DNA from: Furfurilactobacillus rossiae DSM 15814
GTDB lineage: Bacteria; Bacillota; Bacilli; Lactobacillales; Lactobacillaceae
Direction: 5' to 3'
Assembly: GCF_000428925.1 (NCBI RefSeq)
Contig: NZ_AUAW01000006.1
Span: forward strand, 62,001 to 126,000
Length of the DNA: 64,000 nt
Shown here: positions 42,587 to 52,650 of the stretch, one piece after another
How positions within the stretch are numbered: position 1 is the first letter of the stretch
Layout of the letters: every line of letters begins with the position of its first letter
The notes under the pieces: model-generated
The model's database searches: none
What the model saw: the letters and a program-made list of their open reading frames with translations, nothing else
Told to the model about the DNA's origin: nothing
Position numbers and translations under genes: made by a program

Positions 42587-43640
42587 GTTTGCAGTTTTTG
42601 CACTGACGGAGACTGGTACAAAACTAGCACGTCGAATTGGGAAACTTGCTGCTGGTGATGTCACCGTCTTTGTACCAGAAAAATATTTACTGCCTGATGA
42701 GACTAACGAGAAGTGTTTTGGTCGAGGACAATTTGGGACCACGTTTACAGATGTATTTGATCACTTTGACTGTCTCGTCTGTGTTATGGCGACTGGCATT
42801 GTTGTCCGTAGTGTAAGCAAGGTGCTCCAAGACAAATTGACTGACCCAGCGGTGCTGGTCGTTGACGAGCAGGCACACCATGTCATCAGTCTATTATCCG
42901 GTCATATGGGCGGGGCCAATCAATGGACAGCCAAAGTAGCAGATCAGTTAGGCAGTGATCCTGTTATCACAACTGCAACTGATACAGAAGGCGTTCAGGC
43001 ACTGGATGTGTTAGCCAGAATTTATCACGGCTGGTATGCCGAGTTTAAAACAACGACCAAACGAATTAATGGTCGCCTAGCTGCTCATGAACCGGTTGAA
43101 CTGTACATTGAACCGAATTTAGTTATTCCGTCAGTGTCTTTAAAAGGATTTAGACGTTTAAAGCAAGTGGCTGACCGTAACGAAAAAGTGCCGTTAGTGG
43201 TCATTTCTGATCGAACACATTTTGATAAACAAGCCGATTGCATTCAGTTGATTCCAAAAATAAACGTGCTCGGTGTTGGTTGTCGTAAGGATGTCACCGT
43301 TGGCATGATGCAAGCGGCATTTAGTCAGTTTTGTGAAGAGCGTCAGTTGGCATGGCAGTCCGTTGATCGGATTGCATCGATTGATGTTAAAGCACATGAA
43401 ACAGCGGTTCATTATTTGGGAAAAATTGTGGGCAAACAGCCTCAGTTTTACTCTGCTCGCGAATTATCAAAAACGGCAATTCACTATCCACAATCAGCGT
43501 TTGTTAAAAAAACGGTTGGTGTCGGCAATGTAGCTGAATCGTCTTCTGAATTAGCGAGTGGCAACCGTGTTATCGGTGATCGGTTTAGTGCCGATGAAAT
43601 AACGTTTGCGCTTAGTCGTTTAACAATAAAGGAAAGTTGA
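42573..43640 (+). CDS. cbiG: Cobalt-precorrin-5A hydrolase
   Basis: Opens the ring lactone and releases acetaldehyde, the anaerobic ring-contraction step. About 355 residues with the N-terminal CbiG_N domain ([35 protein letters not shown]) and the C-terminal domain ([11 protein letters not shown]..., [10 protein letters not shown]). I start at ATG 42573 ([13 protein letters not shown]), overlapping cbiF by 14 bases; the longer frame begins well inside cbiF. Confidence 0.94.
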   Translation: MTSTRFAVFALTETGTKLARRIGKLAAGDVTVFVPEKYLLPDETNEKCFGRGQFGTTFTDVFDHFDCLVCVMATGIVVRSVSKVLQDKLTDPAVLVVDEQAHHVISLLSGHMGGANQWTAKVADQLGSDPVITTATDTEGVQALDVLARIYHGWYAEFKTTTKRINGRLAAHEPVELYIEPNLVIPSVSLKGFRRLKQVADRNEKVPLVVISDRTHFDKQADCIQLIPKINVLGVGCRKDVTVGMMQAAFSQFCEERQLAWQSVDRIASIDVKAHETAVHYLGKIVGKQPQFYSARELSKTAIHYPQSAFVKKTVGVGNVAESSSELASGNRVIGDRFSADEITFALSRLTIKES

Positions 43641-43649
43641 GGGTTACAT

Positions 43650-44375
43650 ATGTTATATATCGTCGGTTTAGGACCAGGGGACAAGAGCAAGATGACGCAG
43701 GAAGCGATTGATGTCATCGAGAAATGTCCCATCATCGTCGGCTATGCCACTTATATGCGGTTGGTTAAAGACATGTTGGATGGTAAACAGATTGTTTCGA
43801 CTGGTATGCGCGGTGAAATGGAGCGTTGTGAAAAGGCCATCGAGTTAGCTAGCGACAATCAGGATGTGGCGTTGATTTCCAGTGGGGATGCTGGCATCTA
43901 TGGCATGGCGGGACTGGTTATGGAAATGTTGGCGCACAAAAAGCAGCAACTAGAAGTTCATGTTGTTCCAGGTGTCACTGCAAGTATCGCAGCAGCGGCA
44001 CAATTGGGTGCACCATTAATGAACGATTTTTGTCACATTAGTCTGAGTAACCTAATGACCCCTTGGGAAGTCATTACAAAACGGGTAGACGCAGCAGCCA
44101 AAGCAGATTTTGTTATCTGTCTCTACAATCCACGTAGTAAGGGTCGGCCAAATAACCTTCGAGAAGCCCTAGACATCATTTTAAAGTACAAGTCTCCAGA
44201 CACGATTGTTGGTTATGGCAAGGATGTTGCTCGTCCGAAAGAAATCGAAAAGATTACCACGATTAAGGACTTGGACGAAGAAGACATTAACATGACTACC
44301 ATCGTTATTGTGGGCAACAAGAATACGTTCGTTGACGATGGTCGGATGGTGACGCCAAGAGGTTACACACTATGA
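43650..44375 (+). CDS. cbiH: Cobalt-precorrin-3 C17-methyltransferase
   Basis: Methylates C17 and forms the ring-contracted lactone. It has 241 residues. YIVGLGPGDKSKMTQEA at the N terminus, VALISSGDAGIYGMAG, VVPGVTASIAAAAQLG and CLYNPRSKGRPNNL are CbiH/CobJ signatures. It follows cbiG by nine bases and overlaps cbiJ by four. Confidence 0.95.
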   Translation: MLYIVGLGPGDKSKMTQEAIDVIEKCPIIVGYATYMRLVKDMLDGKQIVSTGMRGEMERCEKAIELASDNQDVALISSGDAGIYGMAGLVMEMLAHKKQQLEVHVVPGVTASIAAAAQLGAPLMNDFCHISLSNLMTPWEVITKRVDAAAKADFVICLYNPRSKGRPNNLREALDIILKYKSPDTIVGYGKDVARPKEIEKITTIKDLDEEDINMTTIVIVGNKNTFVDDGRMVTPRGYTL

Positions 44376-45124
44376 TTTTATTGATTGGTGGAACTTCGGA
44401 AAGCTTGGAGATTGCAGATGCGTTAACTAGTGACCATCAGGCATTTGTGCTCTCAGTTACGACAGATTATGGTCATACGCTTGCCACAGCACATGCTGAA
44501 CATGTCCTCCAGACGAAGTTTACTGAAACGACATTAATCGATTTTTTGCAGATGCGCCACATCAAATTGGTGATTGACGCTTCACATCCGTTTGCACAGA
44601 TTGTGTCCAAAACAGCGATGACCGCCTGCCAAACTGTGGGTACGACTTATGTTCGCTTTGAACGGCAAAACGAAGTATTAAATGAACCAAATGTGATTCA
44701 CTTTCAGACGCAATCGGAAGTGACAGACTATTTGTTACAGCACGAGGGTAAGGTGTATCTGTCAACTGGGAGTAAAACGGCAGTTGAATATGGAAGTGTT
44801 CTCGGTTTGGACTGTGTTCATGTGCGTGTTCTACCGACGGCCACAGTGTTAACAAAATTATCAGAGGGTGGATATAAGCCCAATCAAATTGACGCAATTG
44901 AGGGTCCGTTCTCTCGCAAACTTAATGTTGAACTATTTAGTAAGGCCCAAGCTGCCTTTGTTGTCACGAAGGATAGCGGTGAGCGAGGCGGGATTAATGA
45001 AAAGATATTTGCAGCGCAAGATCTTGATATACCCTGTCTGGTCATTGACCGGCCACAACTGCACTATCCAAACGTTGCTAAGACATTGGCGGGATTAAAT
45101 GAATTTATCGAGAAGGTGAACTAA
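44372..45124 (+). CDS. cbiJ: Cobalt-precorrin-6A reductase
   Basis: Reduces the macrocycle with NAD(P)H. It has 250 residues. MILLIGGTSESLEIADAL is the N-terminal nucleotide site; VIDASHPFAQIVSKTA, GPFSRKLN and VTKDSGERGGINEKI are typical of CbiJ/CobK. ATGA overlap with cbiH. Its TAA is followed immediately by the ATG of the cobA-hemD fusion. Confidence 0.94.
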   Translation: MILLIGGTSESLEIADALTSDHQAFVLSVTTDYGHTLATAHAEHVLQTKFTETTLIDFLQMRHIKLVIDASHPFAQIVSKTAMTACQTVGTTYVRFERQNEVLNEPNVIHFQTQSEVTDYLLQHEGKVYLSTGSKTAVEYGSVLGLDCVHVRVLPTATVLTKLSEGGYKPNQIDAIEGPFSRKLNVELFSKAQAAFVVTKDSGERGGINEKIFAAQDLDIPCLVIDRPQLHYPNVAKTLAGLNEFIEKVN

Positions 45125-46531
45125 ATGAGTGGTTTTGTAACGTTGCTGGGTGCCGGTCCTGGAAATATCGAACTACTGACACTACTAGGAAAACGTCGTC
45201 TCGAACATGCTGACGTGGTCATTTACGATCATTTGGTTAATCCCGATTTGTTATCTTATGCACCAGCCAATGCTGATTTTCTTTATGTGGGTAAGAAACC
45301 CTATCAAAAGCACATCAGCCAAGATGAAATTAATGATTTAATGCGTGTTCAAGCAGAGGCCGGCAAAAAGGTCGTTCGCTTGAAGGCGGGTGATCCATTT
45401 GTGTTTGGGCGTGGTGGTGAAGAAGGTCAGTATTTGCGCGAGCATAACGTTGAATTCGAGGTTGTCCCAGGATTAACGAGTGCAATTACTGGATTGGCCG
45501 CTGCGGGAATTCCAATTACACATCGGGATTATGCCTCAAGTTTTCATATTCTGACTGCGCATCAGACAGGGTCGCAGCCCTTAAATTGGGACAGCATCGC
45601 GCAGATGGAAGGAACCTTAGTTTTCCTTATGGGTGTGGCCGAGCTACATACCATTGTGACCGAACTGCTTAAACGTGGAAAGACAGCCACTACACCAGTA
45701 GCCATTATTCAATGGGCAACTCAGTGGCGGCAAAACACTGGGATTGGAACATTGTCGGATATTGAAGCGATTGTTAAACGTCAACACATTAGCTCCCCCG
45801 CATTAATTGTAATTGGCGGGGTGGTTAACCTGTCGCAACAGTTAAGCAGTCATCGCGCTTTAGAACGAAAACACATTCTGATGCCATTTTCAACGCACAC
45901 ACGGACGCATGACTTGTTAGCGGATGCGGGTGCCAGCATCGATTTCTTCAATCTAGGTGATCAGCAGTCACACGACGTTGATCTTCCAGATTTTAATCAG
46001 TCTGGTCGGCTGGTCATTACAAATTTACGCGCTTTTGAGTATTTGCAACAACAGATGATGCAGGTTGGCTTGGATCAACGAGCACTGAGCGGTTGGCAAT
46101 TATTGGCCACTAATAATCTCATCAAGGAGCGGTTACAACAACGTGGTGTGCTCGTCGATCATGTGATTGATTTAGCAAACTTGAACGCCACGGACTGGGT
46201 TGTTGGGGAGCAAAATGACTTGTCAACGATGTCGTTTGATGACTCAAACGTTGATCGTCAGTTAATGACGTACACGGATATATTTAAGCAGCAGTCAATT
46301 TCATCTCCAGATACATTTGACGCCGTTGTAGTAACTAGTAAAAGAGCGTGTCTTGCACTGGTACACGGACTCGAGCCTGATCAATTAAAACAGATCCAAA
46401 CAGTGCCTGTATTTACATTGGGCGACAAGTTAGCGACCTTTTTAAGTGATAACGGATTTCAATCCGTCACGAATGTTGGCAACCTGGCTCAAATGGTACC
46501 TCACGTAAAGAAAGTGATTAAAAATGACTAA
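45125..46531 (+). CDS. cobA: Fused uroporphyrinogen-III C-methyltransferase / uroporphyrinogen-III synthase
   Basis: A 468-residue two-domain protein. Residues 1-240 are the SUMT enzyme that makes precorrin-2: LLGAGPGNIELLTLLG, IYDHLVN, VVRLKAGDPFVFGRGGEE and VVPGLTSAITGLAAAGIP. Residues about 250-465 are a HemD-like synthase that closes the tetrapyrrole (RALERKHILMPF..., TFDAVVVTSKRACLALV, TLGDKLATFL). Such cobA-hemD fusions occur in lactobacilli and clostridia. A second, separate hemD lies at 60,741. The HemD half is weakly conserved and may be partly degenerate. Confidence 0.92.
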   Translation: MSGFVTLLGAGPGNIELLTLLGKRRLEHADVVIYDHLVNPDLLSYAPANADFLYVGKKPYQKHISQDEINDLMRVQAEAGKKVVRLKAGDPFVFGRGGEEGQYLREHNVEFEVVPGLTSAITGLAAAGIPITHRDYASSFHILTAHQTGSQPLNWDSIAQMEGTLVFLMGVAELHTIVTELLKRGKTATTPVAIIQWATQWRQNTGIGTLSDIEAIVKRQHISSPALIVIGGVVNLSQQLSSHRALERKHILMPFSTHTRTHDLLADAGASIDFFNLGDQQSHDVDLPDFNQSGRLVITNLRAFEYLQQQMMQVGLDQRALSGWQLLATNNLIKERLQQRGVLVDHVIDLANLNATDWVVGEQNDLSTMSFDDSNVDRQLMTYTDIFKQQSISSPDTFDAVVVTSKRACLALVHGLEPDQLKQIQTVPVFTLGDKLATFLSDNGFQSVTNVGNLAQMVPHVKKVIKND

Positions 46532-47303
46532 AACAGCAGTTTTATTGGTTAGTTTCGGCACTACATACCCTGAGTCGCGTCATGAAACAGATGACTCGGC
46601 TGATACTGCATTTGCATCAGCCTTTCCTGAGGCGACCCTGTTTCACGCCTATACTTCAGTAATTGTTCGACGGCGTGTAAAGGCAAACGAAGGGGTGATG
46701 TTGGATGACGTACCAGCCGCTTTACAGCACATTTTAGATGGTGGATTTAACGATTTGATCGTACAGTCTCTGCATATTATTCCAGGAATTGAATACCACC
46801 GTTTATGTGATCAACTGGCACCGTTTAATCGCAAGTTCGAACACGTCAGTGTTGGTAAGCCACTGCTAACGAGCTTTGATGATTTTCAAACAATCGTTGG
46901 CTGGTTAAAGACGGTTGGTACGGATGATGACGGAAAAGCGGTCGTCTTCATGGGCCATGGTACTGGCGATCATGCCTTCACGACATATGCTTGCCTAGAT
47001 CATATGTTGATGGGAACAAATGTCTATATGGGCGCGGTTGAAAGTTATCCAGGCATCGACACAATGATTGCCGAACTTAAGCGGCGAGATGTTCAAAGTG
47101 TTGTTGTTCGACCGTTCATGATGGTTTCTGGTAATCATGTTCACCATGACATGACATCGGACTCGCCAAAGTCATGGACGTCGCGACTAACTGCGGCCGG
47201 TTTCAAAGTGGAACCTGAGTTCAGCAGTTTGGCCAATGTACCGGCAATTTTAACGTTGTTCACTGAACACGCAAAACAAGCAGTGGAGGCGCAACATGAA
47301 TAA
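46524..47303 (+). CDS. cbiK: Anaerobic cobalt chelatase
   Basis: Inserts cobalt into sirohydrochlorin, committing to the early-cobalt route. It has 259 residues. LVSFGTTYPESRHETDD at the N terminus, VQSLHIIPGIEYHRL and the metal-binding His in FMGHGTGDHAFT, then MMVSGNHVHHDM, are typical of CbiK. It overlaps the cobA-hemD fusion and cbiL by eight bases each. No signal peptide, so it is a cytoplasmic form. Confidence 0.95.
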   Translation: MTKTAVLLVSFGTTYPESRHETDDSADTAFASAFPEATLFHAYTSVIVRRRVKANEGVMLDDVPAALQHILDGGFNDLIVQSLHIIPGIEYHRLCDQLAPFNRKFEHVSVGKPLLTSFDDFQTIVGWLKTVGTDDDGKAVVFMGHGTGDHAFTTYACLDHMLMGTNVYMGAVESYPGIDTMIAELKRRDVQSVVVRPFMMVSGNHVHHDMTSDSPKSWTSRLTAAGFKVEPEFSSLANVPAILTLFTEHAKQAVEAQHE

Positions 47304-48018
47304 AAAAATAACACAGGGGATGTTTTGGGGAATTGGCGTTGGCCCCGGTGATAGCGATTTATTAACCGTCAAGGTCGTCAAGTCGTTAAAACGATTGGAC
47401 GTCTTGTATACGCCGACCGCCCACAAAGGCCAAGCGAGTCTGGCAGAAACAATTGCGCAGCCGTATTTGCCGATGGGCATCGACATGAAAGAACGCCACT
47501 TTCCGATGACTAATGATAAGGCCAAACGTGCACAAGCACTCGGTGATATTGCGCAAGAAATGCTTGTAGATATCGCCAATGGCAAGAATGTTGGAATGTT
47601 AACACTCGGGGATCCAGCAATCTACAGCACGGTTAGTTACATTGTTGAGTCAATTCGTGGTAAAGCCCCAATTCAACTATTAGCTGGAATTGCATCTTAT
47701 TCACAGTTGGCTGCCACACTTGGTTATCCGTTGATGATTGATGATGAATCATTATGCATTCTGTCAGCGACCGATAGCATCACAAAAATTGCTCATGAAA
47801 TTGATGCAAATGACAACCTGATCATTATGAAAATCAAGGTTAAATTCAGTGAAATTTATGCCTACTTGGAGCAACAGAATTTATTAGATCATGCCATCGT
47901 TGTCAGCGATATTTCAATGGGGAAACAACAGCAGCAACGACTGGACGAGATGTCCGGAACAGAGGAATTGCCATACTTTGCAACATTATTAATTAAAAAG
48001 GGGGTTCAGTTATCATGA
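47296..48018 (+). CDS. cbiL: Cobalt-factor II C20-methyltransferase
   Basis: Adds the C20 methyl group. It has 240 residues. [36 protein letters not shown] and [15 protein letters not shown] match CbiL. It overlaps cbiK by eight bases and cbiM by four. Confidence 0.95.
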   Translation: MNKKITQGMFWGIGVGPGDSDLLTVKVVKSLKRLDVLYTPTAHKGQASLAETIAQPYLPMGIDMKERHFPMTNDKAKRAQALGDIAQEMLVDIANGKNVGMLTLGDPAIYSTVSYIVESIRGKAPIQLLAGIASYSQLAATLGYPLMIDDESLCILSATDSITKIAHEIDANDNLIIMKIKVKFSEIYAYLEQQNLLDHAIVVSDISMGKQQQQRLDEMSGTEELPYFATLLIKKGVQLS

Positions 48019-48779
48019 GGAATTATTTAAAGCATTTGACGAAGGGCGATCGTTACAAGATTGCTGCCGTTGCAATGCTATTTACCTTGTACTTTACATT
48101 TGGTAGTCCGATTGATGCCCATGCCATGCACATTATGGAAGGTATGTTACCGCCAAAGTGGTGTATTTTCTGGTTTGCGGTTAGCGCACCGTTCTTCTTT
48201 TATGGATTGTATCGGATGCGTAAAATCGTTACTTCAAGTCAACAAAACGCCAAGGTTATGTTGGCATTGTGTGGGGCCTTTGTGTTCGTGCTTTCCTCAC
48301 TTAAGTTGCCTTCAGTAACGGGTTCTTGTTCACATCCAACCGGTGTCGGTTTAGGAACGGTTATGTTTGGCCCTGGTGTTCTTGCCGTGCTCGGTGTGAT
48401 TGTGCTCTTATTTCAGGCGTTGTTATTAGCGCATGGTGGCTTAACAACACTTGGTGCCAACGAATTTTCCATGACTATCGTGGGACCAATCATTGGTTTC
48501 TTGGTTTGGAAATTATGCCGGAAACTGAATGTTAACCGTTCTGTTTCCTTGTTTTTATGTGCCATGTTTGCCGACTGGTCGACTTACGTCACAACCTCAT
48601 TTCAATTAGGGATTGTTTACCCTGATCCAAATGGCGGTGTTGGCGGTGCCGTGCTTAAGTTTTTGAGCATTTACGCAGTTACACAAATTCCATTGGCAAT
48701 TGCTGAAGGTTTATTGACAGTCATTATTTACAACCTGATCTTGAATAATGATCTGTGGAAGGAGAGTGCCTTATCATGA
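48015..48779 (+). CDS. cbiM: Cobalt ECF transporter, substrate-binding membrane subunit CbiM
   Basis: A 254-residue membrane protein. The N-terminal hydrophobic signal is followed by a likely cleavage site in IDAHA, which would expose MHIMEGMLP as the new N terminus; those Met and His residues are the cobalt ligands in the family. About six further helices follow, with [12 protein letters not shown] and [14 protein letters not shown] conserved. It overlaps cbiL and cbiN with ATGA. It is the first of the four-gene cobalt importer cbiMNQO. Confidence 0.95.
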   Translation: MRNYLKHLTKGDRYKIAAVAMLFTLYFTFGSPIDAHAMHIMEGMLPPKWCIFWFAVSAPFFFYGLYRMRKIVTSSQQNAKVMLALCGAFVFVLSSLKLPSVTGSCSHPTGVGLGTVMFGPGVLAVLGVIVLLFQALLLAHGGLTTLGANEFSMTIVGPIIGFLVWKLCRKLNVNRSVSLFLCAMFADWSTYVTTSFQLGIVYPDPNGGVGGAVLKFLSIYAVTQIPLAIAEGLLTVIIYNLILNNDLWKESALS

Positions 48780-49120
48780 GCGACAAGAAAAATAAGTCAC
48801 GAACCAAACAAAATGTCATTTTGCTGATTCTGGTTATTGTTTTGACCATTACGCCATTCATCGTTGCCAAGGGTGGTTCATTTGCCGGTAGTGATGATCA
48901 GGGGACAGAACAAATAAAGAAATTTGATCCGAGTTACAAACCATGGGCGCACCCACTTTGGACGCCACCGTCAGCAGAAATCGAGAGTCTCTTGTTTACC
49001 GTTCAAGGGAGTCTTGGTACAGGCATTATTGCATATGTGATTGGTAATGCTCATGGCAAACGGGTAGCTCGTGAGAAAAAAGATAACGATGATGCATCGC
49101 AGGAAACAAAGGAAAAGTGA
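48776..49120 (+). CDS. cbiN: Cobalt transport accessory protein CbiN
   Basis: A 114-residue protein with two membrane helices ([19 protein letters not shown] and [13 protein letters not shown]) around an extracytoplasmic loop containing [15 protein letters not shown] and [15 protein letters not shown]. CbiN opens CbiM to cobalt. I start at ATG 48776, forming ATGA with the cbiM stop and preceded by AAGGAGAG; the longer frame starts before that site. Confidence 0.93.
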   Translation: MSDKKNKSRTKQNVILLILVIVLTITPFIVAKGGSFAGSDDQGTEQIKKFDPSYKPWAHPLWTPPSAEIESLLFTVQGSLGTGIIAYVIGNAHGKRVAREKKDNDDASQETKEK

Positions 49121-49131
49121 GGCAAAACTAA

Positions 49132-49824
49132 ATGCTCACAATCGATAAGTACGCTTATAACAACGAAATTGCCTCTTGGTCACCTAGTGTTAAAGGCCTG
49201 CTATGGTTAGTCGGCATGATTATTGCGTTTCAGCCGATTCTGTTATTAAAAATTGTTTTTTTACCCATCGCGGTTATTTATACATTGCACGTTGTTCATG
49301 TAACCCTTCATCAATATTTGAAATGGTTCTATGCGGTGATTCCATTTGTTGCACTCAGCATTATTGGGATTGCGTTTACGATGTCACCGTCTCCGAAGAA
49401 TGTGTATGGTGCAATTCATTTATTTGGCAACTATTTTGGGCTTGCCAAATCGATGATGCCAATGACATTAGAGTTGTCATTCCGGATTATTACAGCGATT
49501 GTGTGTACGTATTGGTTTGCGTTAACAACGCCATTTCAACAAATCATCTTGTTATTCAAACATCTTCATTTTCCTTCTTTACTAATTGAAGAAACGTTGC
49601 TCATGTACCGGTTTATCTTTATCTTTGTCGATTCATTTGAACAAATTTATCGCGCACAGGAATTACGGTTTGGTTATGCCAGTCTCGGTTTATCGGTTCA
49701 TTCGGCGGCTATTTTAGGAAAAATGCTGTTTGAACAAGTCATTATCAATTATCAAAAAATGACGTACGCACTGGATGCAAAAATTTTTCAAGGTGAGTTT
49801 GCCGTACAGGAGAACAAAATATGA
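49132..49824 (+). CDS. cbiQ: Cobalt ECF transporter T component CbiQ
   Basis: A 230-residue membrane protein with about five helices. The C-terminal half contains the ECF-T coupling motif region (YRAQELRFGYASLG, a variant of the Ala-Arg-Gly motif) that transmits ATPase motion to CbiM. It precedes cbiO with a four-base overlap and follows cbiN by 11 bases with a GAGGC site. Confidence 0.92.
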   Translation: MLTIDKYAYNNEIASWSPSVKGLLWLVGMIIAFQPILLLKIVFLPIAVIYTLHVVHVTLHQYLKWFYAVIPFVALSIIGIAFTMSPSPKNVYGAIHLFGNYFGLAKSMMPMTLELSFRIITAIVCTYWFALTTPFQQIILLFKHLHFPSLLIEETLLMYRFIFIFVDSFEQIYRAQELRFGYASLGLSVHSAAILGKMLFEQVIINYQKMTYALDAKIFQGEFAVQENKI

Positions 49825-50645
49825 TTGAATTACAAGACGTTGATTTTGCGTACGATGATCATCAGGTTTTAAAGGACGTTTCATTAACATTAGGCAAACC
49901 TGGACAGAATGTAATTGGACTGATCGGCCAAAATGGATCAGGAAAATCGACAATGTTTTTAAACTTAGTGGGCATCTTAAAACCCACAAGTGGACGAATT
50001 CTTTTAGACGGACAACCGCTTAAGTATGACAAAAAGAGTTTGACGCACTTACGACAAAAAGTGTGTATCGTATTTCAGGATTCAGAACAACAGTTGTTCT
50101 ATTCCATTGTCAAAGACGATATCGCCTTTGCCTTACATAATTTGAAACTACCACAAGATGAAGTTGTCGCACGGGTTCGTAAAGTGCTAAAGCAACTAGA
50201 TATTGAGCATTTAAAGGATCGACCCATTCAGTATCTATCTGGTGGTCAAAAGAAGCGGGTGGCGATTGCTGGCATTTTGGTGCTGAAGTCAGAATGGTTG
50301 CTACTCGACGAACCAACAGCTGGATTGGACCCCGATGGTAAACAGCGAATGATTACCTTAATCAAGGGGTTAGCAGCTAACGGACAAAAGATATTAATTT
50401 CTAGTCATGACATGGATTTCATGTATGAAATTGGTGACTATTTTTACCTACTGCAGCATGGCAATATCGTGAAGCAGGGCGACAAAAAGACTGCCTTTGC
50501 GGATGATAAATTATTGTCTGAATGCTCACTAGAACAGCCATGGCTGATGAAACTTCACCAGCGGCTGGGTTTGCCACTGTATGAGCACGCTGATGCCATG
50601 TTCGAAGATGAGCAATTAATTCACACGTTGTCCGCCATACAATAG
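49821..50645 (+). CDS. cbiO: Cobalt ECF transporter ATPase CbiO
   Basis: A 274-residue ABC ATPase. Walker A is GLIGQNGSGKSTMF, the Q-loop IVFQDSEQQLF, the signature QYLSGGQKKRVAIAG and Walker B LLLDEPTAGLDPDG, with switch His in LISSHDMDF. A single ATPase serves as homodimer. It closes the cbiMNQO importer; a 33-bp gap leads to cbiP. Confidence 0.95.
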   Translation: MIELQDVDFAYDDHQVLKDVSLTLGKPGQNVIGLIGQNGSGKSTMFLNLVGILKPTSGRILLDGQPLKYDKKSLTHLRQKVCIVFQDSEQQLFYSIVKDDIAFALHNLKLPQDEVVARVRKVLKQLDIEHLKDRPIQYLSGGQKKRVAIAGILVLKSEWLLLDEPTAGLDPDGKQRMITLIKGLAANGQKILISSHDMDFMYEIGDYFYLLQHGNIVKQGDKKTAFADDKLLSECSLEQPWLMKLHQRLGLPLYEHADAMFEDEQLIHTLSAIQ

Positions 50646-50678
50646 TTTTATGAAGTAAAGATGGAAGGAACAGGAACA

Positions 50679-52178
50679 ATGACTGCTAAAGCGATTATGT
50701 TTCAGGGAACAGCTTCCGATGCAGGCAAAAGCTGGGTAGCGGCGGCCTTGTGTCGAGTTCTAGAAAAACGTGGGTTAAAGGTCGTCCCGTTTAAATCTCA
50801 GAATATGGCGCTTAATTCGTTCATTACCAAACGTGGGTACGAAATGGGCCGGGCACAGGTTTTTCAAGCTGAGGCTGCCAAACGTGAACCTGATGTTCGA
50901 ATGAATCCAATTTTGCTTAAACCCTCTACTGATAAAGATTCTCAAGTTATTATCATGGGCAAGGTTTATGGCGATTTGGACGCGGTAACTTACCAAGCGT
51001 TCAAACCACAACTCAAGAATCGGCTGAGTCAGGTTTACGACGAACTGGCTAACGAAAACGATGTTGTGGTGATGGAAGGTGCTGGTAGTCCAGCTGAAAT
51101 CAATTTGAATGAAAATGACATTGTCAATATGGGAATGGCCAGAATTGCCGATGCACCGGTTATTTTAGTGGCCGATATTGATAAAGGCGGCGTGTTTGCT
51201 TCGATTTACGGCACCATTAAGCTATTACCTAAAGAAGATCAACAACGGATCAAAGGCATCATTATTAACAAATTCCGAGGAGACAAAACGTTGTTGGAAT
51301 CTGGTAATAAAATGATTGAAAAGTTGACCGGCGTACCTGTTATTGGTGTTCTCCCAATGAGTGATGCAGATCTAGACGAAGAAGACAGTGTTGATTTAGT
51401 CAACAAGTCAAAAGTATTTGATGCTAGCAAAGATATTGATATTGCTGTATTGAGTCTCGGTAAGATATCTAACTTTACTGATTTTCACAGTTTGTCATTA
51501 CAACCAGATGTCTCCGTTCGCTACGTCAACCGGGTAACCGAACTGGGTGTGCCCGATTTACTGATTATTCCCGGTAGTAAGAATACGAATGAAGATTTAA
51601 AGCTATTACGTGAAGATGATTTTCCGGAAGCCATTCAACGAGCACATAACCAAGGAACAGAAATTGTTGGCATATGTGGGGGCTACCAAATCCTTGGTAG
51701 GAAGCTTCTGGATCCAGAACATATTGAATCGGAGATTGAAGAACAGGATGGTCTAGGGTTGCTGGATACCGTGACTACTTTTCACGATGTTAAGACAACT
51801 GTGCAATCGTCTGCCAGGGCAGGCCAATATGATCTTCATGGTTATGAAATCCACATGGGTCAAACGAAACGCGGCAGGGACGCACGACCATTACTAACCA
51901 TTACCAAGAGTAGTGATGGCGAGTTATCCCACCCAGATGGTGCAATCAGTCGTGATGGCAACGTTTGGGGCACGTATTTGCATGGTATTTTTGACAACAC
52001 AGTTTGGACACGTCATGTGCTGGACGAACTACGAATTGCAAATGGTATGAGGCCATTAATCAAGAGCAACTTGTCATTTGCCAAATACAAGGACGATCAG
52101 TACGAAAAACTGGCCGATCTCTTTGAAAAAAACATTGATATGACCGCCATCGACAAGATTCTCGATGCCACTGATTAA
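50679..52178 (+). CDS. cbiP: Cobyric acid synthase
   Basis: Amidates side chains b, d, e and g after adenosylation. About 499 residues. The synthetase P-loop is MFQGTASDAGKSWVAAALC with PFKSQNMALNS; NEDIVNMGMARIADAPVILV and DIDKGGVFAS follow. The C-terminal glutaminase has IIPGSKNT, the nucleophile in VGICGGYQILG and a late His in GTYLHGIFDN. I use ATG 50679 because AAGGAACAGGA precedes it. It is the last gene before a 470-bp gap filled by two structured repeats. Confidence 0.95.
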   Translation: MTAKAIMFQGTASDAGKSWVAAALCRVLEKRGLKVVPFKSQNMALNSFITKRGYEMGRAQVFQAEAAKREPDVRMNPILLKPSTDKDSQVIIMGKVYGDLDAVTYQAFKPQLKNRLSQVYDELANENDVVVMEGAGSPAEINLNENDIVNMGMARIADAPVILVADIDKGGVFASIYGTIKLLPKEDQQRIKGIIINKFRGDKTLLESGNKMIEKLTGVPVIGVLPMSDADLDEEDSVDLVNKSKVFDASKDIDIAVLSLGKISNFTDFHSLSLQPDVSVRYVNRVTELGVPDLLIIPGSKNTNEDLKLLREDDFPEAIQRAHNQGTEIVGICGGYQILGRKLLDPEHIESEIEEQDGLGLLDTVTTFHDVKTTVQSSARAGQYDLHGYEIHMGQTKRGRDARPLLTITKSSDGELSHPDGAISRDGNVWGTYLHGIFDNTVWTRHVLDELRIANGMRPLIKSNLSFAKYKDDQYEKLADLFEKNIDMTAIDKILDATD

Positions 52179-52184
52179 AGTTGG

Positions 52185-52378
52185 GTGACCGTCGCTTACG
52201 GTTGTCAACATTGAAGCGCTCGCCGTGGGACCGGTTCAAGCCTGAAAACCACAGTCTTTCATCTCGCCGCCAAGCCGGAAACCACGTCTTGACGACCGTC
52301 CGTGCTGTAAATCAGGCTCAAACCCGCCTGATCAACACCACTTTCACTGCTCGGCTTCAATGTCGACGCCCTCCAGCT
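52185..52378 (-). repeat. Structured intergenic repeat, copy 5 (minus orientation)
   Basis: The outer arms GTCGACATTGAAG and CTTCAATGTTGAC pair. Minus-strand reading shows the CGAGATGAAAGACTG arm and GGTCCCAC in the same order as copy 1. With copy 6 it fills the gap between cbiP and sirC. The 81-codon frame here is not a gene. Confidence 0.8.
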
Positions 52379-52423
52379 GGCATAGCATCCAGCTTTCAAC
52401 AATGTCGGATTACGTTACTAAAG

Positions 52424-52602
52424 TAGTGAAGCTGAACAGAAGCAGAGCCTATGTCAACATTACTTAGTGGGGAGGTTTTGCCCATTTAGTAATGTGGGAC
52501 GAGTTATGAGACGTGGGCTGCGGATCATAATCGAGTGAAAGACTGCGATTTTAAGCAGGCTGAAGCGACCCCATGAACGGCGTTTCAGTTCGGCGGAACG
52601 GC
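52424..52602 (+). repeat. Structured intergenic repeat, copy 6 (plus orientation)
   Basis: Outer stem GCTGAACAGAAGC with GTTTCAGTTCGGC; first hairpin ACATTACTTAGTGGG with CCCATTTAGTAATGT; GGGACGAG; second hairpin ATGAG with CTCAT variants; third arm CTGC with GCAG; then GCGACCCC. It is the most diverged full plus copy. Confidence 0.82.
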
Positions 52603-52650
52603 AACCTCAAATATTTGTGAAAACTAATGAACCGAAGGAGATGTGACGTG

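Noticed and set aside
52181-52426. An 81-codon frame after cbiP
   Set aside because: Covers repeat copy 5; no conserved protein and poor start.
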